Shown: positions 35,991-47,248, counted from the first letter of the stretch. The stretch is 64,000 nt of DNA from Hibiscus mutabilis (GCA_019671005.1 CM033728.1:29897099-29961098), one strand, 5' to 3'. Notes: a model not told the origin generated them from the sequence alone. A program made the numbers and translations.

Positions 35991-36970
35991 TGACCCAGCA
36001 ATCGATGCTGAGCCGATTGAGGAGGTAGAGGAAATTACAGTTCAAGACTATGTACCAGCTTTAGGATAGCAACCACCATGAATAAAAAAACAAACCAAGC
36101 AGATGGCTCAAAGGAAACTACAAATTCGAGGTGACGCCCTCTCTGATTAGTTCATTTGCATTTTGTTTTATTTTGTTTTGCATGCATTAAGGACAATGCG
36201 TCTCTCGAGTTTGGGGGGTTTGTTTTTGTTTGTCTCATGGTCATTTTCATCCATTTTGTTTGTCTCATGTTAGTTTGCATATGTTACTTGCCATGGCACT
36301 TTCCTGATAAAATTGACTGACACTTGCTATGATATCCAATGATGAGTTTTTGTCACTACACTTAGATGGGAAACCTTAGATTGTAGGATTGACATGGAGT
36401 TTACTTAAAGTTTTACAATGATTATGCTTATTTTGACACTGTTTTGACTTGTTGATATGGGAGACCTAGTAAACTAGAGGTTATTAAAATTGGAAAATTG
36501 CTAGAGGTGTCCAACTGGATCTAGCCCAAAAAATATAAAAATAGAAAAAATGAATATAGATAATTTTTTTCCTAGAGGTGCCCATCTAGCTCTAGTTTTC
36601 ACATATTGAGAGTCACTAGAGGTGCCCATCTGCCTCTAGCTGATTTAATTGAAAAGAAATTGCTATAGGTGCCTAAATTGGCTCTAGAGGAACTAACCGC
36701 CTTTACAAGTTAATAATAAAAACCTACAATTTGCTTGGAATCTTGATGATTAACTTGTTCACAACATCACACACACATTTTCACTAGCATTGTAGTTTAA
36801 TTTTGGGTAATCTTATGTGTTTTTCCAACAATCGAAAGGTAATCAATTCCTTGTGCCACGGTTCTAAGGATTGAAGTCAGGTAAGAAGCATGTTTTTGGT
36901 GGTAAATTCCATGGCATGTAATTATTAGTGTTTGCATTGCTTGAGGATAAGAAATAGTTGAATTTGGGGG
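35991..36970 (+). repeat. Noncoding 3' spacer of Athila A with hairpin-like repeats and polypurine tract
   Basis: Four units with CTAGAGGTGCC followed after a few bases by a GGCTCTAG-like word lie near 36500, 36572, 36615 and 36662. Each unit is an imperfect inverted repeat. The same array occurs at 49030-49210 and 53695-53890 in the other copies. The polypurine tract ATTTGGGGG lies at 36962-36970, just before the LTR. Confidence 0.75.
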
Positions 36971-37326
36971 TGTATTAAGTGTGTAAAAGTACTATAATAT
37001 CTACCCTTTTTGCTCATATTATTGTTAGACTTAGGTGCATTTTTAGTCATTCATGCATAGTTTCATAGTTTCCATGTCTATTGAGCTTGACTTTATGTTT
37101 CGATGGTTTTTATGGAGAAATCGCTGCTATTTTACTTTATTTTGTGAAGGAATGACTTGTTGAACCAATTGTCGAGGGACTCCGTGGCAAGTATGGATAA
37201 AGATGACATTATTTGTAGGATTATCTCAAAATTCAAAGGATAATTATCCCATATTCGAATTCAAGTCTCGATCAGATAAGGATCAATCCCTATGATTTTC
37301 ACACAGATTTGGACTCTCTCTATATC

Positions 37327-37335
37327 TATTTAAAG
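37327..37335 (+). promoter_or_regulatory. TATA-like box of the Athila A LTR
   Basis: TATTTAAAG lies about 360 bases into the LTR. The same position in two sister LTRs holds TATTTAAGG (49932-49940 and 63092-63100), so the box is kept in the family. Confidence 0.55.
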
Positions 37336-37933
37336 AGATCAACAACAACAAAAAAGGGAGAGTCGATCGTGAGATAGAGATTGGATCTAAGAGGGGGATT
37401 GGCGCACAGCCATTGACGCATATTGGAGGAGTTTGTCTCCTCCATTTCTTTTTATCTTGTATTGTGCGATCCACCCATGTCTGGGTTTTATTCTTTTGTG
37501 TTTTCTTTTCACCCAGCCGTGAACCAAATTGATTTGGCTTGGGTTATCGGGTTTTATGGTGTTGAGAGACGAATGATTTGTTTTAGGTTTTTAATTCAAT
37601 AAAATTCATTGTCTATATGTTCTTGATTTTTATTTTCGCTTCAAGGAAATTGTGAAAGGAACTTGAATGCACTCATTTATCTAGGCTCGAGAGAGCTAGA
37701 TTCACGAAACAATTGGATACGGTTTCCATTTAAGCAACCGTTGGTGGGAACTAATTTTCCTTAGGAATAAGGATCAAATTTCAACGGCTAAAATGAGTGA
37801 AAAGATCGATGTTGTCCATCCAAGGTTAATGCAGGGATGTATCACCAAAGCTTGCACAATCATCAGTTCTTTAGTTAGGGATAACTCGAAGACATTGAAG
37901 AACACTTCTCCGAGCATTGAATAAAAACCCAGT

Positions 37934-38075
37934 TGCCACGACAATTTACTTGCCAAGGCATTTCATTTGCCAAAGCATTCCACTTGCCACAGCATTTCAC
38001 TTTCACTTGCCTGAGCAATCAGCTTGTCACGGCAATTAACTTGTCGCGACAATTACTAGCCTCAGCAATTCATCC
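37934..38075 (+). repeat. 17-base minisatellite with TTGCC-NN-GGCAA type core
   Basis: Units such as ACTTGCCAAGGCATTTC and ATTTGCCAAAGCATTCC repeat in a row, then loosen. The sister LTR at 40745-40870 has the reverse complement (GTAAATTGTTGTGGCAA units). Confidence 0.8.
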
Positions 38076-38485
38076 GGCAATCACACCACAACTCATGAAA
38101 ACCTGACCTATTCTCTCATATTGATTACTCCTTTTCTATTTATTCTATTTACTCTTAGTTTATTTTACTTGTTTGTCATCACTATCTATCACCATCAATT
38201 TATTTACTTTTACAGTGTGATAACTTAAGCAAAGTGACCCAAATCAATCCCTATGGAGACGATACTTGATACATATCACTTTATTATTTGCGACGTGTAT
38301 ACTTGCACCATTTGCATAGCACTTAAATCACGCAACAGATGACATGGTGGACAGGTTCATATAATTATTTTTCATCATAGTCATATGGGCTACCAAAGGA
38401 ATATTGGCACTATATTTATGAAACTATAATTTTTTATCGACTTTAGATTGTTGACTACTGTGTATTGTGCTTCCCTTTTATATAG

Positions 38486-40435
38486 GTATCCATAGGTTTT
38501 CTTAGTTGTGCGACTCAAGAAGTGAAAGATCTTTACCATCTTTTAGAAAATGATTTTCTCCCTCTTGACCTTGCATCTAAGATTCAACCTTTGTTTATGA
38601 AAATATCAAAAATGGGTGGGAAGGTGGCTTCAGCTTCATCTGTATCTGAAGTTCAACTCTCTCAATATGTGCTTGCCCCTGAAAGGTTTGTTACCCTCAG
38701 GTTGCTTAAGCATGTCTGTTTTCATGTTTGATTTCTTTTCTTTTTTAAAAATTTTTATTGCATTATGCATAAGCACGTGTGTTCTTGTGTTTATGCTTTG
38801 ATTTAATTGCTTCTCCAGGTGTCCCAGGTTTACCCGACAATGAAAACTGAAAGTTTGTCTCATATGCTCTCTTTCTTCATATTTTCTATGGTGGAAACGA
38901 TTTTTGCCGATGCTGTGAAACATAAGTTCATAGCCATGAAAGTTGTCCCCATGAAGGGTGTTGTGCTGTTTGGTAATAAAGTAAGTTAGGATTATTGACA
39001 ATTTATACTTTTTCTGTGCAGGTATAGCCAGGGTTTATGCATTTTGTTCATATTTCTTAAAGGCCTCTGCATGACATATGATGTACATTTATTTTAAAAT
39101 GTGTTGTCCTTTTTAGGTTATTGAATCTGACAAACTTCACAATCACTTGACTGTTCTTGCCGAGTCTTTGAATAAAGAGAGAGCAATGATATACCCATCA
39201 GTGAAGAAATCATCTAAGTTGGGTGAAGTATTATCGGGGTTAGTGGAAATTATAGATAGGGAACACAAAAGACTTCTTGTTCGAAAATCAATCATTGAGA
39301 AAAGAAATGAAGAACAAAACCGTCAGCTATTGGAATGGTATCCCCATATAAAACATGAGGTTTCATCATTTAGCTAAAATTAGGGAAATGAATTCACAAA
39401 CTTATGGCCATGCTTTTGTTTGTTTTTAATACATTAGGAACGTGAGGAGTAGTCAAAGAGGCAGAAAAAAAGGCTTACTGCTACTCTTTGTTTGAGATGA
39501 CTTTCTGTTGGATTTTGTTGTTGTAAACCTTTTGATAATATCATCTTTAATCATTTCCTATTGACTTGTAGCTAGAATTTGAGTTGAGCAGGCAACGCAA
39601 TGACAGGGATTTGAAAGAGAAGATTAGGCTGGCACGTACGTTAGAAAACAAGGTCAGTATGATTTTGTGGCTTTATGCTCTTGAGAGAGTTTCTCTTGCA
39701 AGAGATAATTGAACTTAAGAGAATCTGTTTTTCCACAGATAATTTTCCAGGAAAAAAGAACAAGTCGTCGGCAATCTGAGTTTGACCAAAGGAGAGTAGA
39801 GCGAGAGGAGATGATCAAACAAACCATTCAGGCACGGAAGCATGAAAGAGTTATTAAGAAAAAGAAAATATTTTATGTATGGTCTAAAGAGGAGAGAATA
39901 AAAAAGCTACGCGAAAAGGAGGAAGCTCGTAAACACGTAGATATTTTCTAATGAGATTTTTTCTTCCAAAGTAATATAAAGTTACTAATTTCTGCTTTCT
40001 ATCTGCTTGAGTTATTGGATCTTCGAAACTTGCAGAGGCTGAGAGATGAAGGAATGAGGAAGCTGAACACAAAACAAAAATGGATGAGATTGTTGAAAAG
40101 CAGAGGCAAACAGAACGAGAATTAGAAGCGAAAGAAAGGTTGAGGTGAGAAAAACTTTTGGGAAGGTTAGCAGAGGGGATTTCTAGGCCTTTTGAACGTC
40201 CAGCTGGTTCTCGCACAATAAAGCCCGGAGTTGTTGCTCCAGCTATTGATGTTGTTATTGCTCCATCTCCCGGGAAATACGTTCCTAGGTTTCGACGAGA
40301 AAGACCTGAAAGCTCTGGTCTTGCTCCACCTAAATCTGATCGATGGTTCAAGCCAACACCCTTAGAACCTGAGCAACGCAATTTTGGCATAAGGTTTCCT
40401 CCACCGTAGTCTGATCACTGGACCAGTGGCAGTAG
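38486..40435 (+). pseudogene. eIF3a: eIF3a (translation initiation factor 3 subunit A) pseudogene fragment with introns
   Basis: In the intact protein this region follows the PCI domain and joins the subunit to the eIF3 complex and 40S ribosome. Exons readable in phase: 38486-38713 (EVKDLYHLLENDFLPLDLAS), 38819-38980 (MKGVVLFGNK), 39117 to about 39345 (LAESLNKERAMIYP, EHKRLLVRKSIIEKR), 39572-39652 (RDLKEKIRLARTL), 39739-39936 (SRRQSEFDQRRVEREEM, EEARKH) and 40036 to about 40435 (IVEKQRQTERELEAKERLR, GKYVPRFRRERPE). Most introns keep GT...AG. Decay: stop in exon 3 at about 39375, a lost middle (about 130 residues of the charged region) between 39345 and 39572, a frameshift at the last acceptor, stops at about 40146 and 40408. 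The N-terminal half is absent; the left flank (38338-38485) looks like intron. Introns show it is a genomic copy, not a retrocopy. Confidence 0.88.
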
Positions 40436-40483
40436 GCTCCACGAGCCTTACCTCCAAATTCAAATCATTTGGGTGGTGGTAGC

Positions 40484-41104
40484 TATTGCGTGATTTAAGT
40501 ACAACGCAAACGGTTTAAGTGAACACGTGGCAAGTAATAGTATAGATTAAAATCGACTCCACAGGAATTGGTGAAACTCTAACTTCTAGCTTCTTGCACT
40601 GAAAGAGAATAGTATTGAAGGTGATAGACGATGACAAATATCAAGTAAAATAAACTAAGCAAAGCAAAGTAAATAGAAAGAGATAAACGATATGAGAGAT
40701 TAGGCTGGGTTATTGTGAGTAGTGGTGTGATTGCGGGATGAATTGCCTTGGCTAGTAATTGCTGAGGCAAGTAAATTGTTGTGGCAAGTAAATTGTTGTG
40801 GCAAGTAATTGCTGTGGCAAGTAAATTGTCGTGACATGTAAACTGCTGAGGCAAGTAAATTGCCTTTTCAATGTTCGACGGAGTGTTCTTCAATGCCTTC
40901 ACGTTATCCCTAACCAAAGAACTGATGATTGTGCAAGCCTTGGTGATATATCCCTATGTTAACCTTAGGTGGACAACATAGATCTTTTCACTTTTCGTAG
41001 CAGCTGAAATTTGTTCCTTATTCCTAAGGCGAATTAGTTTCCACCAACAGTTGTTTAAATGGAAACTGTATCCACTCATTTCCTGAATCTAGCTCTCTTG
41101 AGCC
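40484..41104 (-). repeat. Athila B LTR, 3' half
   Basis: It starts TATTGCGTGATTTAAGT, the reverse complement of the Athila A LTR end, and runs to AATCTAGCTCTCTTGAGCC. There it stops at a point matching about base 720 of the LTR and jumps into reverse transcriptase. The other half of the LTR is at 49483-50303. It holds the minisatellite at 40745-40870. Confidence 0.85.
40745..40870 (-). repeat. 17-base minisatellite in the Athila B LTR
   Basis: GTAAATTGTTGTGGCAA occurs twice exactly, with looser copies on both sides (GTAATTGCTGTGGCAA, GTAAACTGCTGAGGCAA). Confidence 0.85.
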
Positions 41105-41590
41105 GTTTTGGTACATATGCATTTAGGAGGATGCTGCTCAGATTGTACAATGCTCTAAAAACCTTTCGAAGGTGTATGATGGTGATTTTCTTTGATATGG
41201 TAGAAGATTTCTTCGAAATCTTCATGGATGACTTCTCGGTATTCAAAGATAGTTTTGACAATTGCCTCGGCAATTTGAAAAAGGTGTTAGCACGTCGTGA
41301 ACAATCTAACCTAGTTTTAAACTGGGATAAATGCCACTTCATGGTGGATGAAGGTATCATGCTAGAACACTAGATCTCATCCAAGGGTATCGAAGTAGAC
41401 AAGGCTAAGGTGGACGTGATTGAGAAATTTCCACCACTAAATTTAGTCAAAGGGATCCGAAGTTTTCTCAAACATGCAGGGATCTGAACTTTTGTGTAAT
41501 TTGCTTGAATAGGACAATGCCATCAATTTTGATGATTCCTGTGCCACGGCATTTGAAGAACTAAAGAAGTAGGTTGCCACGGCACCTATT
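41105..41590 (+). pseudogene. Athila B reverse transcriptase part (inverted copy)
   Basis: Reads FGTYAFRRMLLRLYNALKTF, then EIFMDDFSVFKDSFDNC with both catalytic aspartates, then KCHFMVDEGIMLEH followed by TAG at 41371. The same TAG stands in the minus-strand copy (near 50455), while Athila A has a Lys codon. The next part reads GIRSFLKHAG, where the family has SFLGHAG or SFLGYA; this change is also shared. A deletion then removes the YRRFIHNF segment near 41480, and more stops follow. N-terminal reverse transcriptase is not here but on the other side of the inversion (50735-51240). Confidence 0.85.
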
Positions 41591-42030
41591 GTTGTCCCCC
41601 CTGATTGGTCCCTACCTTTTGAGCTCAGGTGCGATGCGAGCGACTTTGAAGTGGGAGCTATTTTAGGCCAGCAGAAAGGTAAAATTTTTCATGTGATATA
41701 TTATGCTAGCAAAACACTTAATGGTCCTCAAATGAATTACACCACAACTGAAAAGAAATTGTGAGCAATATTGTTCACATTTGACAAGTTTCGTCCTTAC
41801 TTGTTTGGTACTAAGGTAATTGTTTACACTGACCATTCGACAATTAAGTATTTAATTGCTAAGAAAAATGCCAAACCCCATTTAATTCGTTGGATATTAC
41901 TTTTACAAGAGTTTGACATCGAAATTAAGGACATGAAAATAACGGAAAGCCAGGTTGCTGATCGCCTGTCAAGGCTGGAAGGGGGCAATAAAGATGATGA
42001 TTACTTGAAGATCTATGACGTATTCCCGGT
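41591..42030 (+). pseudogene. Athila B RNase H region
   Basis: A shifted frame near 41630-41680 reads RCDASDFEVGAILGQQKGK with the first catalytic Asp. An open stretch from 41771 continues FDKFRPYLFGTKVIVYTDHSTIKYL, where the TDH motif is intact, and ends ADRLSRLEGGNK near 41990. A TGA at 41761 separates the two parts. This is the best preserved RNase H of the window. The frame goes on into the integrase leader (VFPVEQLLVATTTLWYADI). Confidence 0.82.
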
Positions 42031-42547
42031 CGAACAGTTATTAGTTGCCACAACAACTCTCTGGTATGCCGATATAGTAAATTTTCTTGTGAGTAGTATT
42101 TTACCTTATAACCTCACTTATCAGGGAGAAAAGCGGTTCCTACCTGTTGCTAAGCATTATTGTTGGAACGAACCTCTTTTGTTTAAATAATTTGCAGATG
42201 AAGTCATACGACGATGTGTTCCCGAGAAGGAACAACAAAATATGCTTCTACAATGTCATTCATCATCCTATGGAGGCTATTTTGGAGGTGCATGCACAGT
42301 GGAAAAAGTCTTACAGTTAGACTTTTACTGACCAACTTTCTATAAAGATACCTATGAATTCTACAAGAGGTATGATCGATGCCAATGAATGGGAAATATC
42401 ACAATGCGACATGAAATACCATTGCAGAACATCCTCGAGGTAGAATTGTTCGCCGTGTGGGGCATCGATTTCATGGGGCCCTTCCCATCGTCATTCAGCA
42501 ATCTATATATCTTACTTTGTCATGGACTACATGTCCAAATGGGTTGA
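42031..42547 (+). pseudogene. Athila B integrase, N-terminal part
   Basis: The zinc-binding part shows CHSSSYGGYFGG near 42255, where the second His (GHFGG) is Tyr, and DRCQ near 42380 with a stop next to it. Core: AVWGIDFMGPFPSSF near 42455-42490 keeps the first catalytic Asp. The reading is cut at 42547, after MSKWV-like codons, by the inserted LTR. It continues at 45977. Confidence 0.83.
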
Positions 42548-45500
42548 TGTAACCCCCTTGACTTGGCCTAGTCGCTAGCCCGAACCATAAGGGATACATT
42601 AGGTTTATTAGAGCAAACCCAAATCAAAAAACAAGATTTGGGTCTATTTTTTCCTTTTTGTCTTATCTAGATGCATCATTATGACCTAGGGTGTACAAAT
42701 TGGCAGTGTTTAAATTCTCATCTGAATCAGGCGTCAAATCGACATCCAATTGTACGCATTTGTAATTTTGGGACCAAATTGCAAATCTAGAAAATTACAA
42801 GAGCTTACTTAAATTTGGGGCTACCAATCCTCAATTAGTCAGGCTACATACATTCATGCCCAATTTCAGCTAAAATAGAACATTCAAACATATTCGAATT
42901 GCATACACATAAAATAGGGACCAGAATGCAACGAATCTGAAACATGTCATTAATCCAACCAACATAACTGACCTTTGTATCGGTACACAGGGTCTCAATA
43001 TCGATACGACTTGATATGTACTAGTACGATTACTCGTGTACCGATCCACATGCTTACAATGAGTAGGAGGGACATACCGATACAATTGCTCGTGTATCGA
43101 TACCCAAATTAGATGGCTGAATCTGAGGATTGCGGTAGCCAATATTCATACTGATATGGTTCAAATTGTACCAATACCCAAGCCAAATTTCAAGCTCACA
43201 GGCATGGTTTAAACCCTACGTACTGATACAACTCTCACCGTATCGATAGGAACAAACCTGTAATGCCCCTTTTTGCTGGTTTTACCACTTAAAATCATGC
43301 CAATATTGTCTCATACATCCTAACATACAATTTATATATGCAATACATCTGAATCATGCTTCTAATGACTTACACACCAACTGTCATACCATTTTATCCA
43401 CATTTGTATAATCTAGAGACATGCTACCTATAATCCCACGACTAACATACTTAAAACCAATTCTAGGCATAGGAACATACAGACATAGCATTCAACATTC
43501 ACAAATTCCATACAAGCTTTGCTCAAACGACTAGAAGTTAACAATAGGCATTCTAACACACCATGCATTACAAAGCAACTAGTGCATACAGTCATCATAA
43601 GCAACCATCCAAAATGCAACTTCAACATGTTTAAGGGAAATCAAAACAACAAGATTATAACTCCAAAACAACTTGAGAACATCTCACAAACCCCATATCA
43701 ACCCCAAAGGATAATGGTGATACATTGCCTTATTTACCGAATATAAAAATATTTTATCATACCAAAACAAAAAGAGTGTTCTTGGATTCTCTTTGCTCGA
43801 AATGCAGCCTCCAAACCTTAGTTTTCAGCAAGGATGAAAGAGAGCGTAAGCTAATCGAGCTTAGTGAGGTTGCTCTCACAAAATCATCTATGCATTTAAG
43901 AAATAACATTGATAAACCTTGCTTCATTTTCAAACATTCTTTTGTGCAAAATACATAATCAAAATTCATGCTTGAATAAAATCAATGCATCATATCATAC
44001 TCTTACTTTCCATTATATATCAATATATTGGAATTTATAGTGACCCTTTAAAACTTCATTTTATTCAACAACTTTATCGTATACACGAATATGGTGGAGG
44101 TAATCTTTCAACCCTCTTTTCAACGAGGGTAATAATCTTTCAATTACATACTTCCTCCTCTAGACCCAGATAATTTCTTTCACTTACCTCAAGGTCGATG
44201 GATAGCTTAAACCCGAAAAGTTTCATTCAACTGCCTTAAGACAAAGGGATGATAGATTAGGCTCAAAGACACATTAAGTTTATAGTGCACTCTCATCTTA
44301 TGGCTAGCCATATATATCTGATACTTTTCTTTTAGTATGTCACTTAGCCAATATAGATCATACATGCATGGGAACTTACTATTTTTCAATACTACGTATG
44401 ATCATTTCATCATATATTCCAAATCATGCTCATAGCCTTTAAATGAATGGTAGCACAAAATGCTTACTCATTCAAACCAAATCTCATGTTTATAAACATG
44501 GCTTAACATGTTCAAAATGCATAGTAACAGCAAGTTTCATCCTCATGCATTTATCAAACCTCATTTCAAAACATTCATTTGCAGCTCAATGTTAAAATTA
44601 GCAAGGTATGCAAGTGAAAACCACTTCAACTTACTCTTGAACTTAAGAAAGCTTTTCACACTTTCCCTAAGTCCCCAAAACAGAGCCATCAAGCTTTGAC
44701 ACTTTCTTAAAACCATTTCTACTCACTGATACACGATCGCTTCTGAAACAGTCACATTGCAAGCGTCTAAAACAATCCCAAAAGCTAAAAGGCAAGTTCT
44801 ACTTGATCTTCCCCTATTTATACAACATAAAACCCAAGGAAAATGCTTCAAAATGCATTCCAATCCCCTGCATCCTTAACAATGGCATCCACAACAACTA
44901 TCCGAAAACACCAAAATCAATTTGAAACTTCATCCAAATATTAACAAGCCATAACACTTTGAATCTAATATCTAATATTCATCATTTAACATCTAAAAAT
45001 ACATCTAACATATTTGTATACCACCAACAAGCATCAAACACTTGCAACAGCCCAAAAACTAGCTAAAAACCAACCTAAAAATCACTCAATTAATTAGTTT
45101 CGGGATTCAAACCAAAAATGTTATTTCACAATATGCTTATATAATCAAAACACCAGCTAACCCAATCAAAATCTCCAGCATTCATAATCTTAATAAAAAA
45201 TTTAGGCAAAATGCCATAATCATCATTTAACAATAATTTTCTCAATTAAATTGCAAAATCACATTGTAAACCATCGAGCAAGAACCAAATGCTAGGGAAT
45301 TTTAATAAAGAACCTTAATTTTTAAGAGTGAAGAAGAATTACCTTCAAAAGGGATTCCACCAAGATTTGACGTAAATTCCTTCTTGAAAAGAGTTGGAAA
45401 AAATAAGAAAGATTTTGAGAAATCTTTTGTAAGGTTTTGATAAGGATTGAAAGAGGAATCTAGAGATATAATCTCCATCAAAAAAAAATTAGAAAACTAA

Positions 45501-45976
45501 ATTTTATGTTCAAGAGATTAGAAAGAAGATGGCAGAAAGTTGAGAGAAAAGTAATGAGAAAATTGACGTAAAGTGAGAAAAAAGTGTTTTAGAAACCAAT
45601 TAACTGTCAAAACTATTTGTTAAAACAAGGTGGTAATCCTAATTAAGACTTTTAGAAATAATAGCTTTCTAAGGATTCTTAGCTTTGACCCTTCAATTTA
45701 GTCACTTTAAAAAACTTTCCATTTCTCGCATTTTAGTCACCAAAATTGAAAATGTCAATTAATTCAATTTAATCAGCATTTGTTTTAAATTTACAAAACA
45801 TTTAATAAAATCATTAAACCTTTTAGAAACTCAAATCTAATTTTTAATTCACTAAATTCCAATTAAAAATACCTATTTTCCTAAAACCTACTTAACTGAC
45901 TAATCCTATTCGACCGATTCAAAACCAATCCAATTGAACCTTTAATTTCTTCTAACCCTATTTTTGGGATGTTATA
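42548..45976 (-). repeat. Solo LTR of Tekay-like type inserted in the Athila B integrase
   Basis: It begins TGTAACCCCCTTGACTTGGC and ends TTTTGGGATGTTATA (normally GTTACA), 3429 bases. No internal domain is present. The first 700 bases match, reversed, the end of the Tekay-type LTR, including the palindrome module at 42978-43260. The host reads on cleanly from GGGTTGA to GGCAGCTG, and Athila A has the same sequence without a break (GGGTTGAGGCAGCTG, near 29150). No target duplication is visible. A solo LTR arises when two LTRs recombine. Short open frames inside are chance. Confidence 0.85.
42978..43260 (-). repeat. Palindrome-rich module in the solo LTR
   Basis: Words such as TATCGGTAC, ATATCGATACG, GTGTATCGATAC and CATACCGATAC recur. 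On the minus strand they are joined by TTGGCTACCG. It is the third setting of this module in the window. Confidence 0.75.
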
Positions 45977-46774
45977 GGCAGCTGCAGTTCCTAGAAATGA
46001 TTCAAAGACTGTGCAGCGATTCTTGCAGAAAAACATTTTCACACAGTTTGGAAAGCCGATAGCAATTATCAGCGATGAAGGCAAACATTTTGACAATAAG
46101 CTTATTGACAAGATGTTACAGCACTTTGGAGTGACTCACAAAGTTGCCACGATGTATCACCAGCAGACTAATAGGCAAGCGAAAATTTCTTAGTGAGTTG
46201 GAAATTATCCTTGAGAAGGTTGTCAATCCTTCACAAAAGGATTGGTCCGCGAGAATTGATGATGTACTTTTGGCCTACCAAACAACGTTTAAGATGCCCC
46301 TAGGCATGTCTCCTTACAGACTTGTCTACGGCAAGACTTTCCACCTGCCGGTGGAGATCGAGCATAATGCCTATTGGGCAATCAAGACCATGAACATAGA
46401 CTGGGAGAAACCAGGGCAAAAGCGCTTACTGGACTTGAACAAGATGGAGAAATTTCATCCACTAGCTTACGACAATGCCAAGCTCTATAAAGAGAAGACT
46501 AAACGATGGCATGACAAAAAGCTATTGTAGTGACAATTCTTGGTAGGGCAATTGGTGCTTCTCTATAATTATAGACTCAGACTTTTTCTGGGCAAACTAA
46601 AGTCAAGATGGTTCGAAACATTCGAAGTAGTTAAACCCTATTCTCATAGGCTGTTGTGATCAAATCAACTACGAATGGACGTGAGTTTAAGGTTATTGGA
46701 CAGAGATTGAAGCACTATGTTGGTACTCATGTTGAGTGTGATAAGCTAGCGGTATCCTTAGAAGATGCACGATA
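45977..46774 (+). pseudogene. Athila B integrase, catalytic and C-terminal part (continuation)
   Basis: Reads RFLQKNIFTQFGKP, then IISDEGKHFDNKL with the second catalytic Asp present. Next is HQQTNRQAKIS near 46160, where the third catalytic acid Glu (QAEIS in Athila A) is Lys, followed by TAG at 46193. In another frame an open stretch (46144-46530) gives YQTTFKMPLGMSPYRLVYGK, ENAYWAIK-like and KTKRWHDKKLL segments. After a TAG come further shifts and GQRLKHYVGTHVE near 46705, then a stop near 46785. The order equals that of Athila A. Bases 46786-47248 are a pyrimidine-rich spacer. Confidence 0.86.
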
Positions 46775-47248
46775 ATACTCTTTCTAAGTGTTTTTAATTT
46801 TCTGTTTTCAGTTAGTTTTTTTCTTTTTGTTTATTTTTTATTTGAGTTATCTTTTATCCTTTTCATTTTATTTTTGATTTGGTTTGATTTAGTTTTTATC
46901 TTTATCTTTGTTTTCTTTTTGAATTTTAGGATAAGAGTTTCAAAATGATTGGAGATTGGGCTTTAAGATAGAATTTTATTTGAATGAAATTTTATCCCAA
47001 AGAAGATGGAAGGTCGGCGGGTTCAAGGGATTTAAATACCATTTGAAGATTTTCACCCAAAATTTTCTTTCTAACCCTAGCCGCACATCACATCTTCCAC
47101 CCATCATTGTTTTTCTTTTTCTTCCATATCATTTACCAACCTTGCACTCCACCATTAAATCCCCATTACAATCTATCTTCTTCTTTTACTTTTTCACATC
47201 TCTTGAAATTCTTAAGATTTTCTTGTTTTTTTCTTTTTACCAAACACC

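Larger units (their letters stand above)
26407..38337 (+). mobile_element. Athila-type Ty3/gypsy element A, 5' truncated, with nested copia element
   Basis: Parts in order: protease, reverse transcriptase, RNase H, integrase (split by a copia element at 29337-33735), a spacer, a third ORF, a spacer with a hairpin-like array, polypurine tract and 3' LTR (36971-38337). The protease wording (C-D/N-LGASINLMP, PIILERPFL) is typical of the Athila clade. Gag and the 5' LTR are missing, as the element starts abruptly after an LTR end at 26406. Many stops and frameshifts show long decay. Bases right of the LTR are GATGA. Two more Athila copies lie further right on the minus strand. Confidence 0.88.
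36971..38337 (+). repeat. 3' LTR of Athila A
   Basis: 1367 bases, from TGTATTAAGTGTG to CACGCAACA, followed by GATGA. It contains a TATA-like TATTTAAAG at 37327-37335 and a 17-base minisatellite with ACTTGCCAAGGCATTTC-like units at 37934-38075. The LTR end resembles the Athila D LTRs, which end in the same GCGCAACA-like word. Confidence 0.88.

Noticed and set aside
38636..39001. Minus-strand open frame of 121 codons
   Set aside because: It overlaps eIF3a exons and introns on the opposite strand and has no domain features.
39709..39951. Charged, coiled-coil open frame as a separate small gene
   Set aside because: It is one exon plus intron edge of the eIF3a remnant; the flanking splice signals and neighbouring exons fit that gene.
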